Source: Bordetella parapertussis (GTDB taxonomy: Bacteria; Cyanobacteriota; Cyanobacteriia; PCC-6307; Cyanobiaceae). From it: DNA of 9,836 nucleotides. The notes below the pieces were generated by a model that saw nothing but the letters and a program-made list of their open reading frames with translations, had not been told where the DNA came from and ran no database searches. Shown in pieces: positions 1-6,163 of this stretch. The position numbers and the translations under genes were made by a program. The DNA lies in contig CALPMR020000092.1 in the NCBI GenBank assembly GCA_943324725.2, positions 1 to 9,836 of the forward strand. The letters are read 5' to 3'. Each line of letters starts with the position of its first letter. Position 1 is the first letter of the stretch.

Positions 1-193
1 GGGCCTGCTGGAGGGGCTTGGCCAGGGCCAGAGCACCATTGGCCTGAAAGTCGCCGAACTCGGGCTTGCTCGCCGGCGCCAGCTGGGGATCCAGGGGCCG
101 GCCGGCGGCGATCGCCTCGGCAGCGGCCTCGGGGAAGGCCCGCTCCATCGCCGCGCGCAGCTGGGTGTCGAGGGCTTGGGCGAAGCGGAGCAT
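1..193 (-). CDS. argS: Arginyl-tRNA synthetase, N-terminal part (cut by window edge)
   Basis: This is the first 64 codons of a minus-strand gene that runs off the left edge. It starts at the ATG at 191-193. The translation begins [20 protein letters not shown] and later reads [19 protein letters not shown]. That second stretch matches the N-terminal additional domain of ArgRS, where a GDFQ.N.A..LAK pattern is typical (family knowledge). The full enzyme charges tRNA-Arg with arginine in the cytoplasm using ATP; its catalytic HIGH and KMSK regions lie outside the window. No clear Shine-Dalgarno sequence precedes the start. The gene is divergent from the methyltransferase at 375, with about 180 bases between them that must hold both promoters. 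The call rests on one short domain but the match is distinctive. Confidence 0.85.
   Translation of the reverse strand, partial: MLRFAQALDTQLRAAMERAFPEAAAEAIAAGRPLDPQLAPASKPEFGDFQANGALALAKPLQQA
107..116. repeat. HIP1 palindrome inside argS
   Basis: The sequence GGCGATCGCC is the extended form of the HIP1 octamer GCGATCGC, which is highly over-represented in many cyanobacterial genomes. It supports the taxonomic reading of the window and has no assigned function here. Confidence 0.6.
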
Positions 194-374
194 GGGCGGC
201 AGGAACAAACCGGCGTGGCGCCCGCATCGGCTGGCACCGTTCTGATCATCCCCCTTCGCGCCGCGTCAGCCATCCGGGTTCCCCCACGCGAATGGCGGCG
301 CTGGAATCCCGGGACGGTGACCTCGTTGCAGTTCGGGAGAGCCTCGCAAACGGCAACTGCCGTCGGCAGCGAGG

Positions 375-1124
375 ATGCCTCAGGCCAGCACGGCGGGGGA
401 CATGGAATACGACGCAGTGGTCTTCTACGGCCGCCTGGGCCAGCAGGCCCTGGCGATGTTCAACCTCGAGCAGGAGCTGCCGCGCTGGCGCGGCGCCCGG
501 TTGCTCGATTGCCCCGGCGGCCCCGGCTCCCTCAGTGCCCTGGCACGGGCGGCCGGCCTCGAGGCCACGGCCGTCGATCCGCTCTACGAGCTCTCCCCCG
601 AGCAGCTGGAGCAGCGGGCGCTGCAGGATCTCGACACCACCATGGCCACCCTGGCCAGCAGCCCGGACATCCGTCCCGACTTCGATCTGATCGCCTGCCG
701 CCAGCAGCATCTGCAGGCCCTGCGGGCTTTCCTGGCCGATCGCCGCGCCCATCCCGCCTGCTATGTGGCCGCCTCCCTGCCGCAGCTGCCCTTCGCCGAC
801 GCCAGCTTCGATCTGGTGCTCTGCGGCCATCTGCTGTTTTCCTATGCACCCCTCAGCCAGGGGGGGCTGATGAGCGGCGAGGGGCTGGATCTGGCCTGGC
901 ACCGCCGTGCCCTGGCCGAGCTCTGCCGCGTCAGTCGGCAGGCGGTGCGCCTCTATCCGGCCCACACGATCGAGCGTGTGGCCCGGCGCCATCCCTATGC
1001 CGAGGCCCTGCTGGCGCAGCTGCCGCCTGGTTGGCGGGGGCGATTCGCCAGCAGCCGCTACGACCAGGGCCATGAGGGCTGCAACGAGGCCCTGGAGCTG
1101 GAGCGCATCGATCGCGCCGGCTGA
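375..1124 (+). CDS. Class I SAM-dependent methyltransferase-like protein
   Basis: The 249-residue product has the layout of a class I (Rossmann-fold) methyltransferase. A glycine-rich motif I, LLDCPGGPGS, lies at residues 43-52, an acidic residue (D68) follows the second strand, and LPFADASFDLVLCGHLLF at 138-155 resembles the motif IV/post-motif region of this superfamily. The substrate cannot be read from sequence. There is no signal peptide or membrane segment, so it should be cytoplasmic. The start is uncertain: ATG at 375 and ATG at 402 (MEYDAVVFYGR) are both possible, and the second is the first residue of the recognisable domain. The gene is divergent from argS and convergent with grrM, ending 41 bases from the grrM stop. 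Its position beside a peptide-modification locus is suggestive, but the opposite orientation argues against one operon. Confidence 0.75.
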   Translation: MPQASTAGDMEYDAVVFYGRLGQQALAMFNLEQELPRWRGARLLDCPGGPGSLSALARAAGLEATAVDPLYELSPEQLEQRALQDLDTTMATLASSPDIRPDFDLIACRQQHLQALRAFLADRRAHPACYVAASLPQLPFADASFDLVLCGHLLFSYAPLSQGGLMSGEGLDLAWHRRALAELCRVSRQAVRLYPAHTIERVARRHPYAEALLAQLPPGWRGRFASSRYDQGHEGCNEALELERIDRAG

Positions 1125-1165
1125 GGCCGAGCAGCTGCGGGCGGCTTGCCGCGACGCCGCGATGC

Positions 1166-2314
1166 TCAGACCGCCAGCCCCAGCTCCTGCTCCATACCGG
1201 CCAGCACCACATCAGCCACCAGCTGGATGCGGTAGCGGCAGGCCTGGGTGACGCTGCTGTCAAACGTGCCGTGCTCCCAGTACTTGTTGCTGCCGGCGCC
1301 ACCGCCGCAGAGGCCGAAGTAGGCGCAGCTCTGGCGGCAGCGCTCCACCCCGGAGCTGATCTCCGCCAGCACCCGCTGGAACTTCTCCGTTTGCGCCAGT
1401 TCGGCCAGGCTGTGCTGCAGGACGTTGCCGAAGGCGAAGTCGCCGTAGGCCTCGGTCTGCACCGAGAGCAGCTCCGGATCGAAGGTGGAGACATGGCCGC
1501 GGGCGTCGACATTGACGATCGCGAACGGCGCGTTCATGTCGGTGTTCTGCAGGCGTTCGTCGCTGCAGGCCAGGCTGGCGATGCCTTCGAACTCCCGCAG
1601 CCGCAGCAGCCCTGGCTGCTGGACCATCCGCTGCCAGAAGCGCTCCAGAAAGACCCGATAGCGGCGCTCACCGTCCGGTCGCTCCAGGGTGGACTGGAGG
1701 TTCTCCCCCTCGGTCTCCTCCATGTTGAAGCCGACGTTGTTGATGCCGCTGCCGCTGAAGAAGTCGAACAAAGCATCGGCATGATCCAGGGCATCGGCGG
1801 TGAGCACACAGATCACCTGGAACGGAATGCCGCGGCGCTGCAGGACGTTGATGCCGCGCATGACGGCGGCGTGGCTGCCCAGGCCGGTGCGGGTGCGGCG
1901 GTGGGCATCGTGCAGAAAAGCGGGGCCGTCCATCGACACCCCCACATGGATGTCGTTGCGGATGAAGCAGTCGCACCAGGCCTCGTCGATGACGGTGGCG
2001 TTGGTCTGCAGCGATTGAACGATCGTCTCCGGCGGCAAGCCGTGACGGGCCAGCACCTGGCGAATGAGGGTCGTGGCGGCGTCGTAGAAGGTGATCGGCA
2101 CGGTGAGCGGTTCACCGGCGTGCCACAACAACGTGAACGGACCGTCCACATAGGGGCTCTCCAACACCCGCTCCAGGGCCGCCTCCAGGATCTCCAGCGG
2201 CAGGCGACTGCGATCGTCCCGGTTGGGCAGATAGCAGTAGTCGCAGTCGAGGTTGCAGAAGGGGGTGGGCTGCACCACCAGCAACCGCAGCGGTCCGAAG
2301 GGCAGGGAGGCCAA
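1166..2314 (-). CDS. grrM: GrrM, radical SAM/SPASM cyclophane-forming peptide maturase
   Basis: The 382-residue protein carries the radical SAM signature CNLDCDYCY, with C20, C24 and C27 placed to bind the 4Fe-4S cluster that cleaves S-adenosylmethionine. HAGEP at 65-69 is the SAM-binding GGEP-type motif. The C-terminal region has C326, C330, C336 and C359 in a C-x3-C-x5-C-GGG arrangement, as expected for a SPASM auxiliary cluster domain. In the GRRM family this enzyme joins an aromatic ring to the side chain of a residue two positions later in GrrA, making three-residue cyclophanes (family knowledge). Here it is expected to act on the FxN/WxN triads of the adjacent grrA. The start is taken as TTG at 2312-2314, only 5 nt after the grrA stop, with no clear ribosome binding site, so translation is probably coupled to grrA. 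Action should be cytoplasmic, before GrrA export. The long plus-strand frame over the same DNA is a shadow. Confidence 0.9.
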   Translation of the reverse strand: MASLPFGPLRLLVVQPTPFCNLDCDYCYLPNRDDRSRLPLEILEAALERVLESPYVDGPFTLLWHAGEPLTVPITFYDAATTLIRQVLARHGLPPETIVQSLQTNATVIDEAWCDCFIRNDIHVGVSMDGPAFLHDAHRRTRTGLGSHAAVMRGINVLQRRGIPFQVICVLTADALDHADALFDFFSGSGINNVGFNMEETEGENLQSTLERPDGERRYRVFLERFWQRMVQQPGLLRLREFEGIASLACSDERLQNTDMNAPFAIVNVDARGHVSTFDPELLSVQTEAYGDFAFGNVLQHSLAELAQTEKFQRVLAEISSGVERCRQSCAYFGLCGGGAGSNKYWEHGTFDSSVTQACRYRIQLVADVVLAGMEQELGLAV

Positions 2315-2319
2315 GGGGG

Positions 2320-2733
2320 TTACCAGGAGTTGCGGAAGCCGCCGTTGCGGAAGCCACCATTGCCGAAGCCGCCATTGCGGAAGCCGCCGTTGTAGAAGCC
2401 GCCGTTCTGGAAGCCGCCGTTGTAGAAGCCGCCATTGGCAAAGCCACCGTTGGCAAAGCCGCCGTTGCCCCAGCCGATGCGGTTGGGGCCAAGAATCACC
2501 AGCGCCAGGGCATCGCTGCCGATCTTGCCGGCGGCAGCGGGATCATCCCCTTGGTCCCGCACGGCCTGGGCAATCCGGCGCATCCGGGCCTCGACACTGC
2601 CGGCGGCGGGCTCAGTGCTGGGAGCAGCATCGCTGCGGACCATCGCGGTGGCCAGGGCCACGCCGGGATCCATCGGCAGGGAGGCCACGATCAGCAGAAT
2701 GCCGAACAGGCGGGAACGGGAGAGAAACGCCAT
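2320..2733 (-). CDS. grrA: GrrA, secreted Gly-rich repeat precursor peptide
   Basis: The 137-residue product is the substrate partner of GrrM. Residues 1 to about 28 form a signal peptide: a basic start (SRSR), a hydrophobic core and a GVALA-type cleavage site. Residues 30-87 are a leader-like region ending in LGPNRIG. Residues 88-135 are a perfect five-residue periodicity of aromatic-X-Asn-Gly-Gly. The ten triads are, in order, WGN, FAN, FAN, FYN, FQN, FYN, FRN, FGN, FRN and FRN, and the protein ends SW. In this family the aromatic and the Asn two residues on are the likely crosslinked pair (family knowledge plus inference), so up to ten cyclophanes are possible. The start is ATG at 2731-2733, without an obvious Shine-Dalgarno sequence. 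It sits between grrP (82 nt upstream) and grrM (5 nt downstream). The exported mature peptide is unknown in function. Confidence 0.9.
   Translation of the reverse strand: MAFLSRSRLFGILLIVASLPMDPGVALATAMVRSDAAPSTEPAAGSVEARMRRIAQAVRDQGDDPAAAGKIGSDALALVILGPNRIGWGNGGFANGGFANGGFYNGGFQNGGFYNGGFRNGGFGNGGFRNGGFRNSW
2329..2472 (-). repeat. 15-bp tandem repeat encoding xNGGF units of GrrA
   Basis: About nine and a half copies of a 15-bp unit run head to tail, each coding aromatic-X-Asn-Gly-Gly. Phe, Asn and both Gly codons are almost fixed, while the X codon changes between units (Gly, Ala, Ala, Tyr, Gln, Tyr, Arg, Gly, Arg, Arg). Small synonymous differences, for example GGC versus GGT for Gly and AAC versus AAT for Asn, show that the copies are not freshly duplicated. 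Such an array can change copy number by slippage or unequal recombination. Confidence 0.95.
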
Positions 2734-2756
2734 CGGAGCAGGGCCGCAAACGGGAC

Positions 2757-2786
2757 GAAGAAGGAAGGAAGAACGGAAAGAAGAAA
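2757..2786 (-). other. Pyrimidine-rich leader upstream of grrA
   Basis: On the transcribed strand 29 of 30 bases are C or T, ending 23 nt before the grrA ATG. Part of the 82-nt grrP-grrA gap, it stands out from the mixed GC-rich sequence around it. It could be an unstructured leader, a protein or sRNA contact site, or chance drift. A short 5-bp CCGGG/CCCGG stem at 2807-2827 overlaps the grrP stop just before it, but no T-run follows that would make it an intrinsic terminator. Confidence 0.4.
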
Positions 2787-2815
2787 TCGTGAGGGGATGA
2801 ACTCTCCCGGGTCAC

Positions 2816-3754
2816 TCAGGAGCCCGGACGGCTGCTGCCACTGGAGGTGGCGGCCGGCAGGGGACGGATGGCCTCGACCCCGAGCAGCACCGTTTCGAAG
2901 TAGGTGCGGATGAGATCGGCGGAGAGGTTGACGCTGCTGCCCGGTCCAACCCAGCGATCGATGGCCGCCACCGCCTCCGGCTGGCCATTGAGGTAGCCCT
3001 GCAGCAGGCGGGCAATGGCCAGATTCACCAGGTTGCGGAAGGCGGAGTCGTTCTCCGGCACCAGGCAGGCGATCGCGAAACGCTCGTAGGGCTCCTCCGG
3101 GGTCAGCGTCAGGCCGGAGGAGCCCTGAGTGCGGGCGAGGCTGGCCAGCACCAGGCTGTCGCCGATCACCCCCGCCACCGAGCCGGCTTTGAGGGCCGCC
3201 ACGGCAGCCCCGAGGTTGGCGAAGGGCACAGCGATGGCCGCCGGCTGCATGCCCTGAAGTTCGGTGGCGGCCAGGGAGTTGGCCACCACCCCGATACGAC
3301 GGCCGCTCAGTCCGGCCGGAGCGCCATCAAAGCGACCGACCGGAGCCAGCAGACGCAGCCCCGAGAGGCCGATTGGCAGGGAGTAATCCAACTGGGTGTC
3401 CCGTTCCCAGGTGAACGGCACGCCGCAGGCCAGATCCGCCTTGCCCGTGGCAATGCTCTGCCCCAGGGCCGCCCCATCCTTGACAGCCTCAAAACGCAGC
3501 GTCACCGGACGCCCCACAGCGGTCGACAATTCAGCCTGGATCTGCCGGGCCACCGCCACGCCATACCCCTGGGGCTCTCCCTTGGCGTTGAGGCTCAGCA
3601 GCGGCGAGGCTTCAGGGATGCCAACCAGGACGAGCTCGCCGCTGCGAGCCACCCGATCCACCACGCCTTCGGCTCGGGCCTGGGCCATCGGCGCCAGGGC
3701 AGCCAGCAGGCTGAGGGTGGCCGGGAGAAGGCGGGACACGGGGTTTCGCGGCAC
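2816..3754 (-). CDS. grrP: GrrP, periplasmic solute-binding-like protein of the GRRM locus
   Basis: The 312-residue protein begins with a signal peptide of about 28 residues (hydrophobic core LLPATLSLLAALAP, cleavage near AQARA). The rest resembles family 3 extracellular solute-binding proteins: LVLVGIPEASPLLS followed by GEPQGYGVAVARQIQ in the first lobe, and GKADLACGVPFTWERDTQLD in the region that contacts amino-acid ligands in relatives. No ABC permease or ATPase lies beside it, which fits the 'orphan' binding-like protein GrrP that accompanies GrrA and GrrM in cyanobacteria. It may bind the exported GrrA product or a related ligand (inference). The start is GTG at 3752-3754; an in-frame TGA at 3761-3763 excludes a longer form. 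It lies 97 nt after nadC and 82 nt before grrA on the same strand. The C-terminus ends in a Ser/Gly/Pro-rich tail. Confidence 0.87.
   Translation of the reverse strand: MPRNPVSRLLPATLSLLAALAPMAQARAEGVVDRVARSGELVLVGIPEASPLLSLNAKGEPQGYGVAVARQIQAELSTAVGRPVTLRFEAVKDGAALGQSIATGKADLACGVPFTWERDTQLDYSLPIGLSGLRLLAPVGRFDGAPAGLSGRRIGVVANSLAATELQGMQPAAIAVPFANLGAAVAALKAGSVAGVIGDSLVLASLARTQGSSGLTLTPEEPYERFAIACLVPENDSAFRNLVNLAIARLLQGYLNGQPEAVAAIDRWVGPGSSVNLSADLIRTYFETVLLGVEAIRPLPAATSSGSSRPGS
3069..3076. repeat. HIP1 octamer inside grrP
   Basis: An exact GCGATCGC octamer, the second HIP1 core in the window. It indicates that the grr locus has been resident in a HIP1-rich cyanobacterial genome long enough to carry the genome signature, though one site is weak evidence. 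Confidence 0.5.
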
Positions 3755-3798
3755 GGAAGATCAGCTCGCGGCAGGAAAGAGGCCATCCTGGCAACCCG

Positions 3799-3823
3799 TT
3801 CGGCGCCGAAACGGATTTCGGCG
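3799..3823. promoter_or_regulatory. Overlapping palindrome and hairpin in the nadC-grrP gap
   Basis: A perfect 12-bp palindrome TTCGGCGCCGAA (3799-3810) overlaps an 8-bp stem with a 4-nt loop (arms 3804-3811 and 3816-3823). The middle arm can pair either way, so the two structures exclude each other. It lies 28 bases downstream of the nadC stop and upstream of the grrP GTG. There is no T-run after it on the minus strand, so it is not a canonical intrinsic terminator. It could be a dyad operator, an mRNA 3'-end stabiliser for nadC, or an attenuating element before grrPAM. Confidence 0.45.
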
Positions 3824-3851
3824 GTAGTCGGAGCGATTCTTCACCGGATTT

Positions 3852-4742
3852 TCAGCGACCCAGCCCCTCAGCCGCGCCAAGGCCGGCCTCAAAGCGCATG
3901 CTGATGTCCAGCCAGGGGCTGCGGGTGACCGGGGCACTGGTGGAAATCAGGTCGACGCCGCTGCTGGCATAGGCGGCCAGCTGGCTGGGCTCCACCCCCG
4001 AAGCCTCGAGCAGCACCGCCTGTCCCCGCTGGGCCGCCAGGGCCCGCAGGCCAGGCACGGTCGCCCCAAGGGCCGCCGGCGCGAAGCCATCCAGCAACAC
4101 CGCATCAGCGCCAGCCGCCACAGCGGCCCGGGCCTCCGCCGCCGTTTCGGCCTCGACGATCAGACGTGCCGGCCAGGGGGCGTTGGCCCGCACCGCGGCC
4201 ACCGCCGCCGCCACGCCGCCGCCCCAGGCCAGGTGGTTCTCCTTGAGCATGGCCGCATCGTCCAGCCCGAGGCGATGGTTGAGACCACCGCCGCAGCGCA
4301 CGGCGTACTTCTCCAGCACCCGCAGGCCGGGTGTGGTCTTGCGGGTGTCGGCCAGGCGCACACCACTGCCTGCCAGCAGCGCCACCAGCTCAGCCGTGGC
4401 GGTGGCGACCCCCGAAAGCCGCATGGCCAGATTCAGGGCGGTGCGCTCCGCCGCCACCAGGGCCGTCGCCGGGCCTTCCAGCTCCAGCAGGCGCTGGCCG
4501 GCGCGAATCGCCTCACCGTCTTGCACCAACAGAGCCACCTGGCAGCGTGAATCGAGCTGCCGCAACAGGGGCTCCAGCAACACCCCACCGCAGAACACCC
4601 CATCGCGGCGGGCGAACCAACCGGCCCGGCCCCAGTGGCCGATCAGGGCAGGGGCACTGAGATCGCCGCGGCCCAGGTCTTCCTCCAGCCAGGCAGCCAA
4701 CTGACGCCGGAGCGTAGGCGTGAAGGCAAGGGCGGGGGCCAT
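3852..4742 (-). CDS. nadC: Nicotinate-nucleotide pyrophosphorylase (carboxylating)
   Basis: The 296-residue enzyme converts quinolinate and phosphoribosyl pyrophosphate to nicotinate mononucleotide, CO2 and pyrophosphate in de novo NAD synthesis, in the cytoplasm. Family hallmarks are clear: EEDLGRGDLSA at 20-30, TRKTTPGLRVLEKYAV at 133-148, GGGLNHRLGL at 151-160 and KENH at 167-170, which supply the basic pocket for quinolinate and phosphate. VEAET (197-201) and EASGV (246-250) are the usual acidic and Gly segments near the end of the barrel. The usual THS near the end reads TRS here. The frame stays open to 4913, but the conserved N-terminus begins at ATG 4740-4742, and the extension runs through the glycosyltransferase tail and an inverted repeat, so the short start is chosen. 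grrP follows 97 nt downstream on the same strand. Length is normal for the family. Confidence 0.95.
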   Translation of the reverse strand: MAPALAFTPTLRRQLAAWLEEDLGRGDLSAPALIGHWGRAGWFARRDGVFCGGVLLEPLLRQLDSRCQVALLVQDGEAIRAGQRLLELEGPATALVAAERTALNLAMRLSGVATATAELVALLAGSGVRLADTRKTTPGLRVLEKYAVRCGGGLNHRLGLDDAAMLKENHLAWGGGVAAAVAAVRANAPWPARLIVEAETAAEARAAVAAGADAVLLDGFAPAALGATVPGLRALAAQRGQAVLLEASGVEPSQLAAYASSGVDLISTSAPVTRSPWLDISMRFEAGLGAAEGLGR

Positions 4743-4822
4743 CGGCTCCGATCGGGGATGGGCTCCATCCAACCAGCGGCCGGGCGGAGACTCCACAACC
4801 GGCGACAAGCATGCGGTGTGGC

Positions 4823-6163
4823 TCACATGCGAACAGCCCTGACCGATACCGCATCTCCTGTCCACATCACAGGAGATGCGGTATCGGCGATATCTGGCAG
4901 TGGAGGATTCCAATACAACAATATTAGTGTCTGTGGCAAATCGAGCGCGTCAAGCCACAACGACACGACAGTACCCCAAAAGCCACGAAATCCAATCGAG
5001 CGCAATCTGTACAACATCACAATGCGGCAGTAAATCACAAAGGGCTTCTGCACAGAAGCAACTGCAGGAAACAGCTGATCGACAGCACGACCATTAAGAA
5101 TCCAGTTGCTGAACTGCCGCATCGCAGCAGCTCGACTGGATGGAACTCGATTGACATGCCGCACCTGAGAAATCAGCCTAAGCGCATGCTCGGCCGACCA
5201 AAGACCATGGACCTTAGCAGCCTGAAGAATGATCGACGTGTACCCATAGTCTTCCGTTCCCAAGCCTGGCGTGAACTGAGCCAGCGTAGAAATACCAGCT
5301 AGATAGGATGGCACACGGCTCATCAAGGAGCCGCCGTGCAGAAATGAACAATCACCGCAATTAGTAGTCTGATTCAAGGCCAGCTGCGCCGCAGGGACAG
5401 CAACATCAATTATCTCTCCGGACTGGTCGTCAAACACCAGATATCGTTCTCGGGAGGAAACGGCCTGGCAAGACGGTTCAGCGAATGGAGCCACCAGTGC
5501 AGCGATGGGGCCAGCCTCCTGGCCCTCAGTGCCATCGATGGAAAGCGTTGTCTCGGCGTCGATCTGATAAATCAGATCAACGCCATACAAACCACTCAGC
5601 ACACGATCAGCAAGGAATTGACAGACATCTCGAAGCCCCCTGATTTTGCCCTTGTTGCAGGGATTGGATGGCTGCCTGACAATCACAACCTGGTTGAGAC
5701 CAGGCGAAAAATCAGCCTGCTGAAGCCTGGCGTCAAAAGCCCATGAAACAGCAGCCGATTCAATTGATTCCGGCGGGATCGTCTCCACGATCTGTGCGCC
5801 CAGCACAGGCTGAATTCGACGGATGAGCGACTCCACTCGAGCCAGCAGCTGGTCTTGAACGGGACACGACGGCCCACCCCCATTGTTCAGAACGAGCAAC
5901 AGATCGGCGTGGATGCCAGCCATCAACAGCTGCTTCTGCAGCGATGGCAGAGAACGCTCAAGCATGGAGGCCGTCTGCATCGAGGCGTCAGGCTCCCAGA
6001 CCACCAACACCACAGCCAAGCGAACTTGCTGATCCAGCGGAATGGAGGCATCCACTCCTGCTTGGCCGATCAGAGCCGTTCGCCTTTGAACAAAGGAAGA
6101 CAGGATTTCCGATCCCAGCTTCTGAGAACGAGAAGACATCACACGAGCAAGATCCCACTTCAT
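4823..6163 (-). CDS. Family 2-like glycosyltransferase
   Basis: The 446-residue protein has the features of a GT-A fold glycosyltransferase related to family 2. LAVVLVVWEP at 49-58 and LLLVLNN at 88-94 are the first beta strands. NKGKIRGLRDV at 170-180 is like the acceptor-loop GK segment, and DAE at 202-204 takes the place of the metal-binding DxD. FLHGGSLMSRVPSYL at 274-288 and GLGTEDYGY at 300-308 give the ED pair usually holding the catalytic base. A hydrophobic stretch near 395-418 may lie at the membrane. Donor and acceptor cannot be read. The ATG at 6161-6163 overlaps the TGA of an upstream decayed frame as ATGA, suggesting a former operon. The last residues (426-441) are encoded by a perfect inverted repeat, so the natural C-terminus may have been replaced. 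Composition is less GC-rich than nadC. Confidence 0.65.
   Translation of the reverse strand: MKWDLARVMSSRSQKLGSEILSSFVQRRTALIGQAGVDASIPLDQQVRLAVVLVVWEPDASMQTASMLERSLPSLQKQLLMAGIHADLLLVLNNGGGPSCPVQDQLLARVESLIRRIQPVLGAQIVETIPPESIESAAVSWAFDARLQQADFSPGLNQVVIVRQPSNPCNKGKIRGLRDVCQFLADRVLSGLYGVDLIYQIDAETTLSIDGTEGQEAGPIAALVAPFAEPSCQAVSSRERYLVFDDQSGEIIDVAVPAAQLALNQTTNCGDCSFLHGGSLMSRVPSYLAGISTLAQFTPGLGTEDYGYTSIILQAAKVHGLWSAEHALRLISQVRHVNRVPSSRAAAMRQFSNWILNGRAVDQLFPAVASVQKPFVIYCRIVMLYRLRSIGFRGFWGTVVSLWLDALDLPQTLILLYWNPPLPDIADTASPVMWTGDAVSVRAVRM
4843..4887. repeat. Perfect 19-bp inverted repeat with 7-nt loop
   Basis: The arms at 4843-4861 and 4869-4887 are exact reverse complements (CCGATACCGCATCTCCTGT on the left), with the loop CCACATC between them. 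It lies inside the 3' end of the glycosyltransferase frame, about 100 bases upstream of the nadC start. No T-run follows on the minus strand (CAGGGCTGTTCGC), so it is not a standard terminator. Possibilities are an mRNA-stabilising hairpin, a mobile palindromic element or a transposition scar. Confidence 0.9.

Noticed and set aside
246..1073. 275-codon minus-strand and 299-codon plus-strand frames over the methyltransferase
   Set aside because: High GC leaves several frames open here; only the frame at 375-1124 shows methyltransferase motifs.
1271..2395. 374-codon plus-strand open frame antisense to grrM and grrA
   Set aside because: It is a GC-rich shadow; its C-terminal PPLRKPPL repeats are the antisense reading of the GrrA repeat, and the minus strand has clear radical SAM motifs.
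4843..4887. Calling the inverted repeat a rho-independent terminator
   Set aside because: The stem is strong, but no T-run follows on either strand, and the glycosyltransferase frame continues through it.
4743..4913. 57-codon N-terminal extension of nadC
   Set aside because: The extension runs through the inverted repeat and the glycosyltransferase tail, and NadC family homology begins at the ATG at 4742.
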